Origin: Lepeophtheirus salmonis | Lineage: Eukaryota; Arthropoda; Copepoda; Siphonostomatoida; Caligidae | Direction: 5' to 3' | NCBI RefSeq assembly: GCF_016086655.4 | Contig: NC_092584.1 | Coordinates: 14,931,907-14,995,906, forward strand | DNA: 64,000 bases | Shown here: in pieces, positions 22,861 through 34,715 of the stretch | Numbering within the stretch: the first letter of the stretch is position 1 | How the letters are laid out: each line of letters starts with the position of its first letter | Notes under the pieces: generated by a model | Database searches by the model: none | What the model was told of the DNA's origin: nothing | Seen by the model: only the letters and a program-made list of their open reading frames with translations | Made by a program: the position numbers and the translations under genes

Positions 22861-24280
22861 TTATTATATTATTTCTATGAAGAAATAGCCGGAAATAAAT
22901 AAATCATATAAATAATAGAAAGACCAATATATTTTATATATAAACGACGAGGGATCAACAACAAATTGTATTCCTGTTCTTTTGGAAAATGAAAAGAAAA
23001 TTAATTCTATATATTTTTATTAGGAAAAAAAAATGGGGCATCTAAAAAATACACACGATTTACATCTCCATTGATAAGTATACAATTTTTTTTTAAAATA
23101 TATTATTTGTTTTAATGTGCTCTTTTTTATAATTATGAAGTTTTATTTCTTCACTTTACGACAAACAATGGCTTTTACTATTGTAATCAAAAATGAGGAA
23201 TTTAGACTTCTAAAAAAAGAGTCTATTTATCGTCATTTTATGTACTGATAAAGCACTTTCTCCGATTTAGAGAAAGATATAAAAACCATTAAAATATTTT
23301 TTGGAACTTGGAAATATGTATCTAAAAACTATATTTTATGCTTTATACTTTCAAGGAGAAAAATAATAATAAATCATTCAGATATTTGGAAAAAATATCT
23401 TTCAAACAAACACTTTGTGGACCAAAAGACCAGACATTTCGGAGTCTAAAAGCCATGTTAAGGTTTCAGCTGATAAAAGTAATTAAAAGCACATTATCTC
23501 AATCCAAGGCCATCTTTTTGTTATTGATTAGTGTAGTAATCAGATGAACTATAGCCATCTATAAAATATCACAGGTGGCGGTGGATGGCGACTGTAAACG
23601 TTACTTTTATGATTTTAAACCTCAAAACAGTTTTCCAAAATCTAAACAATATTCTTAATATGGAGTCTTAATAATCAAAGATTCATCATCAAATTTATAT
23701 ATGAAAAACTCGTGTATTGTGTCCCATATTTTGTATTGTTTTTTATTTCTGAAGAAACATTTGTACACAATTATATTATATATTATTATAAAGAAAAAAA
23801 AAACCTTTGAATGGAGCTCCCAATATAATTTCTTCCCCTTACTTCTCCAAATCAAACGGCTCCCATTCACTTGTATGGTCTCTTGTGTAAATAAATATGT
23901 TAAAAGAAGCTGAAAAAAACAAACAAAAAAAAACATCATACGAGTATTTTCTTATTTTTCTTCATGAAAAAGTTTTTTTATTATATTTTGATGATATAAT
24001 GAAATACTATGTACTAGATATACATGGATTTGTTTCTGGTCCTTTTATGGCCCTTCTTCATATTTATTTTCTTTCATTTCTTATGAAAGGACTGAAAGTA
24101 TATACGTCTACATGTACTTCCAGGGAAAATGGCCTGTTAATGTTTACGATCCCATTTAAAACATTGTTCAAAAAAAATAAAAAATATATATATGAATTGT
24201 ACCTTTCTAAAGGGGTACACATTTATTTTTTGTATGTGGTTCTAAAAAGAATCCCTACAGGAATATTATCCTCCGGAATT
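22861..24280. other. Spacer, no gene seen
   Basis: AT-rich. A 148-codon plus frame at 23,897-24,343 is rich in K, Y, F and I, runs into the next repeat and shows no domain. Confidence 0.4.
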
Positions 24281-25540
24281 AGTGACTTATCTACCAATCT
24301 CTATCATATACAGATGGGACTGACACATCTTACGATCTGTTGATTGTGTCCCACCTGCAAAAAAACACCTTAAAAAGAGGTAGCGGTCCTCGAACCCGTC
24401 ATTATAAAGAAAATATGGGGAAATTAGGCGGATCCTTTATGGCTCTTGAAGCGGCTGCGGTGGATTTTTTCTGCTTCGAGGGTCCAAGTTTATATTGAAC
24501 AACCATCTGAGCTGGAGCATGTGCGATTCAATAAGGGATTCTTTGATGTGAAGGGATATGTTTTTAACCTTTTTCTAGGTTCCATGGTTATCATACAAAT
24601 ATTCTGAGCGTTTGGGGTGCAATATGGGAAATTAGGAGGGTCGTTTTATTGTCCCACATCTGCACATAGAAAAATTCATCTTAATTATACTGTATATATA
24701 GTGATTAATCTACAAATCTTTACCATCTACCGATGAGAATGACCCATCTAAGGATCTAGTTTCCCTATCAGCAGAAAAACTATTGAAATAGATAGCAGCC
24801 CCCACAGTTGTCGTTATTAAAAAGTATGGGGAAATTAGGAGTACCCTTTATGGCTCTTGAAGAGGCTGTGATGGTTATTAATCTGCTTCGAGGCCACAAG
24901 TTAATACTACACAACCCACGGATCTGGACTATTCTATAATGGGTTCTTTGATATGACGGGGGTGGTTTTTAACTTTTCTGAAGGTTGCACAGTTGTCATA
25001 GGAGATGAGTAGTTTTTATTGAAAAAACGATTGTCACGTGTACTCTTTCCACATTTTTTATTATTATATAATCAGTTGTTGTGGTTTTAACTTCTCTCTC
25101 TGATGCATGTATTATTGCCTATACTTGGTGTAAATTGCTTATACCAAAAATCATACAAAAATAAATATATATGAATTTAAATATAATTACAATATTTTCC
25201 CTGCGCTAATGTTATTTTAGATCTATAAGGTTCTCCTCTTTAGGTCCGTATTTCATTTATATAGAAGGCAGCTGATATAAACAAGGGTTTTCATTCAGGT
25301 GTGCCATATGTTTCCCTCTCACCTTCTCCTCGCGCTCTTTTTTTCACTAACCACTACTCAACTCTAGTTATGATACAGACTAATCCCGTACGTCTGGGGT
25401 TCAATTTAAAAAATTAGGAAGGTTATTTTATTGTCCCACATTTGTACATAGGAAAATTATTAACGGTTAATTAGATGGGACAAATTGGTAGATGAATGAC
25501 TTTAAACGTAGCATAATTGCAGGTAGTTTTTTGGAGATGA
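24281..25540 (+). repeat. Imperfect repeat, units about 419 bp
   Basis: Unit 1 (24,281-24,699) and unit 2 (from 24,700) share 'tatggggaaattaggcggatcctttatggctcttgaa', 'ctgcttcgag' and 'gggttctttgatatga' type blocks in order. The end of unit 1 ('attgtcccacatctgcacatag', about 24,640-24,668) reappears only at 25,425-25,450. Unit 2 therefore seems interrupted by about 370 bases (25,015-25,385). No protein is seen. Confidence 0.65.
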
Positions 25541-26740
25541 CAATTTTCCTCAGGGTAATTTTACATTCATGAATATTTTTGGGATAGCAATACTCCGGAA
25601 GTACTTAGACTTTGTGTTTCTTTGCATATTCTTTACCAAATGTTATTTTTCAATCCCGTAATTTGGGGTCAGCATTGATTATACAAAAATAAACTCTAAG
25701 GCAAGAGACGACAAACTTATCATTGTGATGTACAAATTATTACCTTGAACTATGATAAGTTTAAAATTGTCTGTTGTGATGTATTCATCTTTTGACTCCA
25801 GTAATTATTAGGGGTTGGATGTTTGTGGATAAATATTATAGTTTTATTTTCCATGCATTCTAGTCATTTTATGATTGAGGTTGTGTTAATATGTGAAAAA
25901 ATTTGAAACATATGCTTTATGGTTCATTATTATTTCAACTGCCTTGCTACCTCTTTCCGTAGAGTGTCTTTAATTTTAGCGCCATTGGGGCATAGCACAA
26001 AAAAAAAAACAAAATCTGCAAGGCCTTTTATTTTTCTACTTTATTATTTTTTGTCAATAAATAAGCTTCTTTGGAACACATTGATGATAGAACTAGTTGC
26101 TCTTCGACTTTGACAAGATCTGGGCCTTCTTGAAATTCTTTTGTACCATTTAATCTTGGAAAAAAATGTAATCGACATTATTTACTTTTTAGAAATTTAG
26201 ACTTTATTCAAATCTTCCAAAACACTTTCTTTAAGGTGTCTGACGGGATTTAACACCGAATACGGAGGGAGGGTATTTGTTCTTTTATTATGCAGAATGT
26301 GCTTTTATTATCTTGTTAAGTAGATTGTTTGAGTTACTCTTATTTATAAGGAATAGGTTAATCTCTATTAATAAAACAAAGTTACACTCCTGGGTTTTTT
26401 ATAATAACATCCACTCTAGCTACCTTTAATCAAGAAGGATGTTCCATTAAGGGAGTGAGGGAATTTCATAATGGGACCATGATTTAGAATTTGAGCAATC
26501 AGTGAGTTGATACAATTTGACTGAATTGAGTTTAACATTTTATTTTTTTCAAAATGTTATGGAAAAGTATTTAAAAAGTAACCTTGATTCATCTTAGGAA
26601 CCATGAAGCGAGTAAAATATAATTTAGTTATATGTGTATTTATTTATGAATATAGGAAAACAGCTCAATATTGCAGGAGTTTATATATAGAATTGAGCGT
26701 GTATACAGGGTGCACTGTATATAGTGGTCCATGATGTAAG
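25541..26740. other. Spacer, no gene seen
   Basis: AT-rich; short frames carry no recognisable domain. Confidence 0.4.
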
Positions 26741-26910
26741 TCATATAAATATAGTTTCATCTAAGAAATAACAATGTAGTCGTATTAATGAAATATTGTA
26801 GTTTCCTGAACAAAGAATCGAACGTGAATACGTGAAGTAAATCTTATAAATAATTTTTAATATAAGAAATAATAATGTAGTCGTATTAATGAAATACTGC
26901 AGTTGTGTAC
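26741..26910 (+). repeat. Local tandem duplication
   Basis: 'aatgtagtcgtattaatgaaata' occurs at about 26,773 and 26,874, each preceded by 'taagaaataa'. The mariner at 26,916 is inserted immediately after the second unit. Confidence 0.7.
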
Positions 26911-26915
26911 GTATA

Positions 26916-27746
26916 CCGGGTGGTCCATTGAAATCTGAACACTTCCTAATTCAATAATTAATAAGTTTGAGTGATTAAAATTAATTCATATTTCGATATA
27001 TTAAAACAAAATAAATCTGAGCTCTTTAGCTAACGTACAAGTAGAGAAAATGACCCTTAAACATGATTATCGTATTATTATTTGCGACTTCCAAGCATTT
27101 GGGCGTCTCCAATACCTTCATCTACGCGGTGAGCATGCCCGAAAAGTTAGAGAGGAATAAGTGCTCTGTCAAAAAATCCAAACTAGACCTGAAAGACTTA
27201 AATAAAACACCCCAGACAAATCACCCCCCCCACCCAAATCCATGATGGCCCATGTGAGATATCTTTGTGTTTCAAACTAAAACGTCTTGAGAGCTATCCA
27301 AAAAGTGGGTGTAAATAACCTTGTGAGGGCGGAGAATCCACTTTTGACACGAGCAATAAAAGAAACCTATCTTTTCCGTTGCAAGACTCTTTTGAATGAG
27401 TCGAGTTCTTTTGAACTCTTATTTTACAGGTTTGGCTCCCTACAGACCTGAAACTAACACCATCAACTATATCTTTAGGATGCATGTAGAAGGGAAGGCC
27501 TGCAGTGTCCAGCATCATAACACTGAGGCCCTCAAAGACACTGTCAGCCAGCACTGGAAACACCAAGATAGAGATCTACATCCACAGCGGGTGCCAGGCC
27601 TTCTAAGGGCTGTTATATCAATGGTTAAGAGAGCTTAGGCACACATCTGTTTGTATTATTAATTTTATTGAAATTCTATTGTTAATTAATAAATTATATC
27701 TTGAAGCTTAAAATTCAAAGTTGTCATATTTTAATGGACCAATCGG
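26916..27746 (+). mobile_element. Mariner family A, copy 2, with terminal inverted repeats
   Basis: Bounded by 'ccgggtggtccattgaaatc' and, reversed at the other end, 'ccgattggtccattaaaata'. A TA precedes the left end; the right flank is not TA. Inside, the plus strand reads FATSKHLGVSNTFIYAVS (first helix-turn-helix), KVGVNNLVRAENPLL, TRAIKETYLFRCKTLL, VEGKACSVQHHNTEALKDTV and finally YING plus a stop near 27,617. At 831 bp it is shorter than a full mariner (about 1.3 kb); the catalytic centre is deleted. Frameshifts and stops are present. Confidence 0.85.
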
Positions 27747-28118
27747 TCACTGTTTCTAATTGTTTTTATTATTGATCTCATATGTATATATAATTCATGG
27801 GCTTATACATATGTTAATCTTTGAATAAAATATAAACGCTGGTATTTGAAAACAAATTTTGTTTAATACATTCAAAAGAAGCTTGGTTCTAGACAAATTT
27901 CTTCTACTTTGTGACCATCATAATGAGATGTTTCTTCCTCCTTGCTCTTGATTTTGCTCACAAGTTATCTTTAATGATCCTTCGGACGTAACCTCACTCA
28001 CATTCATCTTCTTGGTCATACCGCAAGTTTCTTTTCACTTTCTTTCCTTCAAGGCGGTTTTGATACACATAGTCATGACCTTTTCTCTTACTGTTCGTTT
28101 CTGAACTTGCCCAGACTG
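26916..28118 (+). repeat. Segmental duplication, copy 2
   Basis: Counterpart of 13,490-14,612: family A mariner, the same linker and the same minus-strand family B mariner start. In this copy family B continues past the breakpoint to its natural ATG, so this copy preserves more of the ancestral arrangement. Confidence 0.85.
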
Positions 28119-28266
28119 TCTAACAACTGTTCCTTGGATTTCAAATCGCTTTTTAAAGGCATACACGGTCGTCCGGCTGATCTTGAGGTCATTGACAATC
28201 TCGGTTGGGGTCTTCTGGGGCGAATGCATTTTCAGTACGAGAATTCTTTTGGCTTCATTTTGCCAT
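27880..28266 (-). pseudogene. Mariner family B N-terminal half
   Basis: From ATG at 28,266 the minus strand gives a helix-turn-helix (KTPTEIVNDLKISRTTVYAF), GQVQKRTVREKVMTM and IKTALKERK. Then MTKKMNVSEVT frameshifts into the second helix region (RRIIKDNL equivalent), and in another frame KIKSKEEE. The stretch ends near 27,880 before any catalytic residue. About 110 residues of a normal 340 remain. The first 64 codons are intact, so a short helix-turn-helix peptide is possible on paper, but nothing shows expression. Confidence 0.8.
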
Positions 28267-28685
28267 GTTTGAAGATATAGGTAGCAATATTTATTAATAA
28301 AAACAATTGCATAAGATTATTAGAATATAACGGAACCTCAATTTTGTAAAAAAAATCCTATAAGAACTCGAGCTGTGATCATTTATTTCAGTGTAAACTT
28401 AAATATAACCAATGAGGTAGAGTATAGTTAAGGGGGGGGGGGCATTGCAGTTTCCAAGCTCAGCAAGGAGGCCTTAATGACATCTCTAGAGGCAAAATTT
28501 CTGGATGAAAAAATATTATAAAATAATATTCTCTATGTACAATATCATCCTGATCAATTATGAGTATTTTAATTACAACTTAGAGGCAAGTTTCAGTACT
28601 TTTTCTACACCCGTTAGTAAATTCCTTCAATGACTTATTTATTATTCTTAAACTTGTATTAATATATCACAACCTTTCTTTATCA
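28267..28685. other. Spacer with G10 run
   Basis: AT-rich; a run of about ten G at 28,432-28,442 stands out against the composition. No gene. Confidence 0.4.
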
Positions 28686-28689
28686 AAGA

Positions 28690-28830
28690 AACCAAAAAAA
28701 GACCCAAAATCTGTTGGTACTGAGCCAGTTATTCAAAACTATGAGAAATTATTATTTAATCATTGTTGGGAGTTGTCCACAGCTGACTAAGAGCTTATTC
28801 GAATTCAACCAATCAACGCTCAGAACACTG
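28690..28830 (+). repeat. Dispersed repeat R2 fragment
   Basis: 'agacccaaaatctgttggtactgag', 'attatttaatcattgttggga' and 'tcaacgctcagaacactgataag' match 50,585-50,725. Confidence 0.6.
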
Positions 28831-28889
28831 ATAAGGAGGTATATGACAGCTCAAAAAAATACTTATTATTAGTGTTGTAAATCCTAAGC

Positions 28890-29380
28890 ATTTTCTTAGC
28901 AACCAGGGGTTTCTTGTTTTCTTGCTTCATTCTTGAGAAGAGAACGTAAAAGTATAAAGTGAAATTATGAATGTGTGTGATAATTAATGATGGAAAAAAA
29001 CATCTGAGAATTTCTTGGGAGTTATAATTGTACGAGTACCCGTTGGACTCAGCATAGAATTGAAGATTGAAAACGGGGTAATTCATGCCCAGTGCCGTAA
29101 TCACGAGTTTGTTACTGGTAAGGGCTGGCTAGAGGGGTCAATGATGACTCACCATTAATAAGACAGACAAATACAACTAATGAAAAATTACTGAGGGCCC
29201 ATGCCACCTGGGTTTTGTTGATTATGTTCTTGTTTGATATCTATTGCCATTTTTGTTTAATTTCCTTCATCTCACAGATGTTTGTAACTCATTTAATTAA
29301 ACGTCACGACAGCTTATCTACTCTTCTCCCAACATTCTTCACATTGCCAGGGTTACCATGTCAATTTTCTGGGGGGGTTA
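28890..29380 (-). repeat. MITE-like repeat (family L), reverse, with insertion
   Basis: The reversed core 'gttggactcagcatagaattgaagattg' (about 29,042) and the far end 'gccagggttaccatg' (about 29,348) are separated by about 130 extra bases (29,098-29,230) absent from other copies. Confidence 0.6.
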
Positions 29381-29724
29381 TGATATAAAAAAAAATCTTA
29401 TTGCTTACAAATCTACTTATTTTGATTTTTTTAATATCCTCATTCATTTAATCATCTCAGTGTAAGAAAAAAAAAACAGCACACACATAAATAATAGCAT
29501 AATATGATGTTATATGTACAATATAAAATTCAAACATTTAATGTTTGAAGCAGATCGCAAGAAAAAAATATGAATATGTAACATAAAATAGAAACCACAA
29601 TGACAAAATATACAATTATAACAACAAAAAAAAGAAGAAAAAAAAGGGAACATACGCAAGAAGGTATTGACCAGACTCGTAACCTGTAATAGTTTAAACG
29701 AAGCCTATAGTCAAAGGGAAAAAT

Positions 29725-30045
29725 TCAGTGTGGAATGGGCATGTTAAAAAAAAAGAAACTAAAGATCAACATGGTAACCCTAAGAATTTGAAGAACGTTA
29801 TGGAGGAGGGCAATAATAATGTTCATGACGTTTCATTAGATGAGCTACAATCAGCTGTGACAAGAGAGGAAGGAAAAAGGATATAAAATAGAATATTTGC
29901 TAGAATTACTCGAATCTTGATCCTTAATTCTACTATGAGTCCAACAAGGACTTACCATTATATCTCTGCAACAAAGCCTCTAGGTTACACTCAGTCTTTT
30001 ATGAACACACACGAACCTTCAAACAGGTTCCGAATATAATTTAAT
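29725..30045 (+). repeat. MITE-like repeat (family L), forward
   Basis: Well preserved: 'catggtaaccctaagaattt', 'gaagaacgttatggaggag', 'catgacgtttcattagatg', 'ctacaatcagctgtgac', 'tctactatgagtccaacaag', 'gacttaccattatatctctg' and 'ttttatgaacacacacgaac'. Best candidate from which to build a family consensus. Confidence 0.75.
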
Positions 30046-30329
30046 CTAATTATGAAAGATGTTCACTACTCAGGAATTAAATAATAAAGCAAACTGCTAA
30101 GAAAAACAAAATTCATTCTTTATACTACACATTACAAATTAATGGGCCGGATTTACATGTATGATTACAGTAATGTATAGTGATAAAAAATCGTATGTAT
30201 TTTTTGCTGGCCTGTTATTTTTGTGGGAATTGGTAATAAGAAAAATGAATTTTCTTTTCTTCAGATGTTGTCATTATTATTTAATTTGTGCGTATAAAAA
30301 TCCTTAAATAAATAGATTCAATTATATTC

Positions 30330-30800
30330 AAAGCCTCATTGAACATTCGTGAGTGCTCATAAAAGACGGAAAGTAACTTTGGGGATTTATTGCAGTTATA
30401 ATTCCTGGTGGGACTCAGAGTAGAATTAGAGATCAATATCAGAGTAATTCTTTCCAGTCCTTTTTTATTTCCTTCTAAGCTACACTCCTCCCGGACATTC
30501 TTTAAATTGTCTGAGTTACTATGTTGACTTTCGGTTTCTTTTCTTTAACATACCAAAATGTGGTGAATTTTGTATATCTGCTAAATAGCAGCTGATATTA
30601 ACATTTTTTAATAACATACGTCTGTCTCTCGCCATAGTCCACAACTCATAGGCCATAACTATAATTGTAAAAAAAAAATGACCTACCAGTATTTGAAAAA
30701 AAAAGAAAACGAAAATTAACATAATTATTTGAAGAATGTTTAGAAGGCGAGCAGTTTAGCTGGCATGCTATGTTTGTTGCATTTAGCTGCTATAAGTCGT
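30330..30800. repeat. Two family L fragments in opposite orientation
   Basis: A reverse copy (30,330-30,550: 'gtgggactcagagtagaattagag', 'ctacactcctcccggacatt') is followed by a forward fragment (30,690-30,790: 'gaagaatgtttagaaggcgag', 'agctggcatgctatg'). The two could form a large imperfect hairpin. Confidence 0.6.
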
Positions 30801-31585
30801 ATAAGGAAGGAAATCAACGAAAATTTCATTTTTTTAATATTTACTTACAAATCACTCTAATGACGATCCTCAATTATACTTTACGTTCTACAGCTCCGCA
30901 TCAAATCCTCAGTATTACTCTTTGTCGAACGTCTTTCACGCTTAAAGTGATTACTTTATACCGGATCCTCTTCCATTATCATATTATTTTCCTCTATGCT
31001 TATTATCCTTAATTATTAATATTAAAAACCATCAAAGTTTGAAGAAATAATAATCATGGAATATTATTGAAATTGACAAATTCACTTTTTCCTTTTTTTT
31101 TTTTTTTTTTAAATTGTCATATATGTAATATTCAATTCCTACGTTTTTTAACTAAAATTAATATTTTTCAAAGTAATTATAATGAGTCGTATGGTGACAA
31201 CCTGTATATGAATATATCTACCCTTACATTATTCATATATAGTAATAATTTAAAAGGAATGATGCACTGAAGGAAATTAAAACTATAAAAAACACATTAG
31301 TTTTTTGTTGTTGTTTTAATTCCCTGCTTTGGGTTCTTTGTGAATGGATGTAATTCCATTATGTTTATACATAATTAAAAAGAGAAAAAGCCTCAAATAG
31401 TATGTACATTGAAACCTCCTTCCACCTTTTCTACTTTTGCTCTCGATTCATTCATCTAATGAAAACAGCAGACTCTTATATCTGGTCGCAATATTAGAAG
31501 AGGCTGAGGCTCTCCACCTGGCTGATTACATTGTTGACGTCGGTTACACTACCCCAAGTTTGTTGGGATCCCACATATCGGAGAA
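30801..31585. other. Spacer, no gene seen
   Basis: AT-rich with a T run near 31,090. Frames of 67-80 codons are compositional. Confidence 0.4.
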
Positions 31586-31589
31586 TAAA

Positions 31590-32150
31590 AATTTACTTGT
31601 ATCGTACCCGAGTACTTGGGTTCCGAATTCAAGGCTAGTACTATTTTTATTAAGCCTTTTATGCATATAGCCTTTTTAAGATCCGAAAAATTCATTGGAT
31701 CTTTTTTAAGATCCCTAAAGGTTCGAATAACTGAAGCCGGTTCGAGTCTAGGATATTTTATTTTTTTACAAGTTTACTTACCCAGTGCCCAAGTACTTCA
31801 GTTCAGGATCCAAGACCCGTCCTATTTATTAAGAAAAAAATTGCCTTTCTAAGATAGAAAAAATCCTTTGGATCTTTTTTAAGCTCCCCAAAGGGTCAAG
31901 AACCCGAAGCCAGTTCTCTTTTCTTATAATACAACTTTACCAATACCATAGCCAGGTACATTAGTTCTGGATCCATTATGCGCCCTATATTTATTAAGCA
32001 ATAATATAAGCTTTTTAGGATCCGAAAAATCCCTAGAGGTTCGAGTACCTTAGCAGGTAAATATGGTTTTTAGATCTTTTTGGAGAATACAAATTTACGT
32101 ATGCCATATCCAGATACTTTGGATCCAGATTAAAATATGGAGGAGGCTTT
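31590..32150 (+). repeat. Tandem array of 160-170 bp units
   Basis: Units start at about 31,590, 31,759, 31,929 and 32,089. Each opens 'aatttact…ccagtacttnggttcnggatcca' and continues with a 'tttttaagatccgaaaaatcc' block, then 'aaggttcgagtacc…aagccggttc'. Similarity between units is clear but far from perfect. Related degenerate copies are at 5.5 and 20.4 kb. Confidence 0.75.
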
Positions 32151-32268
32151 CAAAATAGAGTTGGGCATATCTAAAGTTCAGAAGAAACTTTATGCGGCAA
32201 TACTCAAGGCTCAGCATATCCCAGAAAGGTCTTGCAAAGTTGATTACAAGAGTGCCAATGTTAAATAA
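32137..32268 (+). other. Short coding-like frame, 43 codons
   Basis: ATG at 32,137 to TAA at 32,266. The peptide begins MEEAFKIELGISKVQKKLYA and has less AT-biased codons than nearby frames. No family recognised; it overlaps the last unit of the tandem array. It may be an exon fragment or a transposon remnant. A weak 'aggtgag' donor-like site follows at 32,293. Confidence 0.25.
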
Positions 32269-32299
32269 ATATGTCGAAAATTCATATCAGATAGGTGAG

Positions 32300-33165
32300 T
32301 TCTCCCACTGTCCAATGTACATAAACTGAATAAGCCAAACTTCAGTATTTGTATGTCTGGTGATTTTTTAATTTATCTTTATATTTAAATCTTTTATTTT
32401 TTCAATAAGAGACATAAATTATGTATACAGCTGTGAATGATTAACAGATTATATATTATTAGTTATGGGGATTTTGTAAAGGTCTTAACAGTGTTGGCTG
32501 TTCCGAAATACAAGAACAAAAAAACCAAAAAAACCCTATCCCTGTAGTAGGAAAACTGCCCTGGGAAAAATTGCCCATGGAAGATTGCCCCGGAGGAAAA
32601 TTGCTCGTATTTTGGTCAACCGCATGGTCAATAATAACATATTACAATATTAATGTAACACAATTTCCATGCATTTTTTGAAATTCAATCCAATCTTCTA
32701 AGAAATGGATATACAGGATTGTAAGGAGATTATTACAAAATAGGAGGAGGAGGTGGATAAATAGCTTAGGGCCTCTAAAAATATGGTTGAATACCGTCCA
32801 TCATCGGATTGTCCATGTTGTAGTGTGGGATTGCTAAAAACCGTCGCCAATTCATCCAATATATCAAAGGAACCTCTCTAATACCAAAAAAAAAATCCAT
32901 TCTTTTTTATTATAATTATTGAGAAATACAGCAAATATATGTTGTGGGTATTTTTACATAAAACAAGGTCAAGATGGTCAAGGATTTTTTTTTTTTTTTT
33001 GAGAGATCCCTGATTTCATTTGTGAAAAAACTTGCTAGACCTTTAAACACTGTCAAATTACGAGAGGATACTTAAGCTTTCCAATAGATACAAGTTGTCT
33101 GGGTTTACCATTGATAGCTTTTGCCTTCCATTATCTCAGTCTATTATCACATAGATCAATTAATA
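32300..33165. other. Spacer, no gene seen
   Basis: AT-rich with a T run near 32,985. It may contain unrecognised 5' parts of the Penelope-like relic. Confidence 0.35.
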
Positions 33166-33169
33166 TCAT

Positions 33170-33790
33170 TTGTGCGGTCAGATACCAGACAAAATGACTA
33201 AGATTTTTTACACCTACAAATATTTTAATAATAATGAAGTTTTCTTAAACCTCAAGTTTTTGAGCTTATGCTTACGCGAGATTATGAGATCTTATGTCAA
33301 TTTACTACATAAAAGTATAGGAAAGTCGAATTTCAGTAGGGAAAATTCGTTTGAAAATGATCAATATTTATCTTCCAACGTTCTCTCTACAATGGAAGGA
33401 GCTCTCCGGGGGAACCGATATCTGATTCTTCCTAAAGTTTCTAATTACATAAGAGGTAAACTCTTCAACCAAAATATCTTAGAATTAGATTTGAAGTTCT
33501 TAATCTAGTTTTGGGGTACCGCAATGGGAATTAAAGTGCTACCCACGTTTGCCAATATTTTCATCTGCAAAAAATAAATGGCAATACAATATTTGAATCA
33601 AAATGTTTCCAATACTCTTTATTTTCTACGCAGATTCATTCATAATTTGTTTGCAATTTGGACTGAAACAGAAAAATAACTTGAAAATTTCATGTCTCAA
33701 ATGAATTCAGTTCATCCCATAATAAAGTTCACGTCATCATACAACTTTGCGATACAATCTACCACGTTTGTGCACACCACAGTTTACATA
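33170..33790 (+). pseudogene. Penelope-like reverse transcriptase relic
   Basis: A 112-codon frame (33,170-33,508) ends in a stop, then continues in the same frame as FWGTAMGIKVLPTFANIFIC. This is the conserved 'GTAMGT..AP.YANIFM' motif of Penelope-like reverse transcriptases. After a frameshift, IHNLFAIWTETEK corresponds to the 'YIDDIFFIW' catalytic block, with the two aspartates replaced. It continues MSQMNSVHPIIKFTSSYNFA and STTFVHTTVY, the usual 'FLDTTV' region. The GIY-YIG endonuclease that normally follows is not seen. About 200 residues of palm domain survive; it cannot be active. Confidence 0.8.
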
Positions 33791-33854
33791 TTTTATATAT
33801 TCCTAGTTTTAAACTTTAATGTTTTTATTTTTTTGTAAAAGCTTGGAATTAAGA

Positions 33855-33925
33855 ATATTGTTGAAAAAAGCTGGAAACAAACCGGTACCGTGTACTTAGA
33901 GGTAGGACTATGAAGGACTATGTTA
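33855..33925 (+). repeat. Mini mariner fragment
   Basis: 'gaaaaaagctggaaacaaaccggta' is followed directly by 'gaggtaggactatgaag'. Both parts occur in the same order at 36,000-36,150 but there enclose a transposase segment, so this copy carries a deletion. Confidence 0.55.
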
Positions 33926-34219
33926 TATTATTATTTCAGAAGAGGTCTCAAATGGAGACGAAGTCGATTAAATGTTACTGATCCTCTAAACATCTATGTT
34001 TTATTTTGTCGGTTGAGTCAAGTCCATCTTTTTTAAAGTTTTATTGATAAAATAGTACCATACATGCAATGTATCTACAATATTTATAGAAATAAGAGCA
34101 GTAGCAGGCAAATTGAAGGAGGGGGTGGGGATGACTAGTGTATGATAATAAAAATTGCCAAGTTTAGATATACAATTAAAATAACATTTTTTAATCTTTT
34201 TTTCTTTATATTTACTGGA

Positions 34220-34715
34220 GCGTCCGCAGGATTATATTTGGGGGAAGGGGCATGATTTTTTGAATTAAAAAAAAAAAAAAAAATTTTCAATATATCCATT
34301 ACAATTCACAAAAAATTTAAAATTAAATTTCTTGGAAAAAAATTGGAAATAGACAGCTATTCACAAAAATAATTTTTTTTTGGAAAAATTTCAAAAACTA
34401 AATATAATATTTAATTTTTAAAATTAATTTTTTGAAAAATCTATAATTATTCACAAAAAATTCAAAAATCCACAGCTGTTGACACTCACAAAAAAAAATT
34501 GAAAAGAAGATTTGAAAAAATAATTTTTAAATATTTATATTTTTTTTTTAATTTCAAAAATCCACAATTATTCACAAAAAAAAATAAATTTTTTTTTAAA
34601 TTTCAAAAATCCATTGGTCTTAACAAAAAATTTAATTTTTCGGAGAAAAAAAATTTAAAAATGATTGTTTTTTTTTTGAAAATTTGGATATCCAAATCCT
34701 TTGGACGGCCCTGAT
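34220..34715 (+). repeat. AT-rich array of 'caaaaatccacagctgttcacaaaaaa' units
   Basis: Units of about 55-65 bp built from 'ttttttggaaaaatttcaaaaatccacagctnttcacaaaa'. It opens with 'aggattatatttggggg' and closes 'cctttggacggccctgat'. The same opening and units make up 54,345-54,850. Confidence 0.7.

Noticed and set aside
23897..24343. 148-codon plus-strand frame
   Set aside because: Composition-driven (K, Y, F, I), no domain, runs into the 419-bp repeat unit.
24281..25540. CRISPR-like or satellite array
   Set aside because: Two to three diverged 0.42-kb units without spacers; eukaryotic context.
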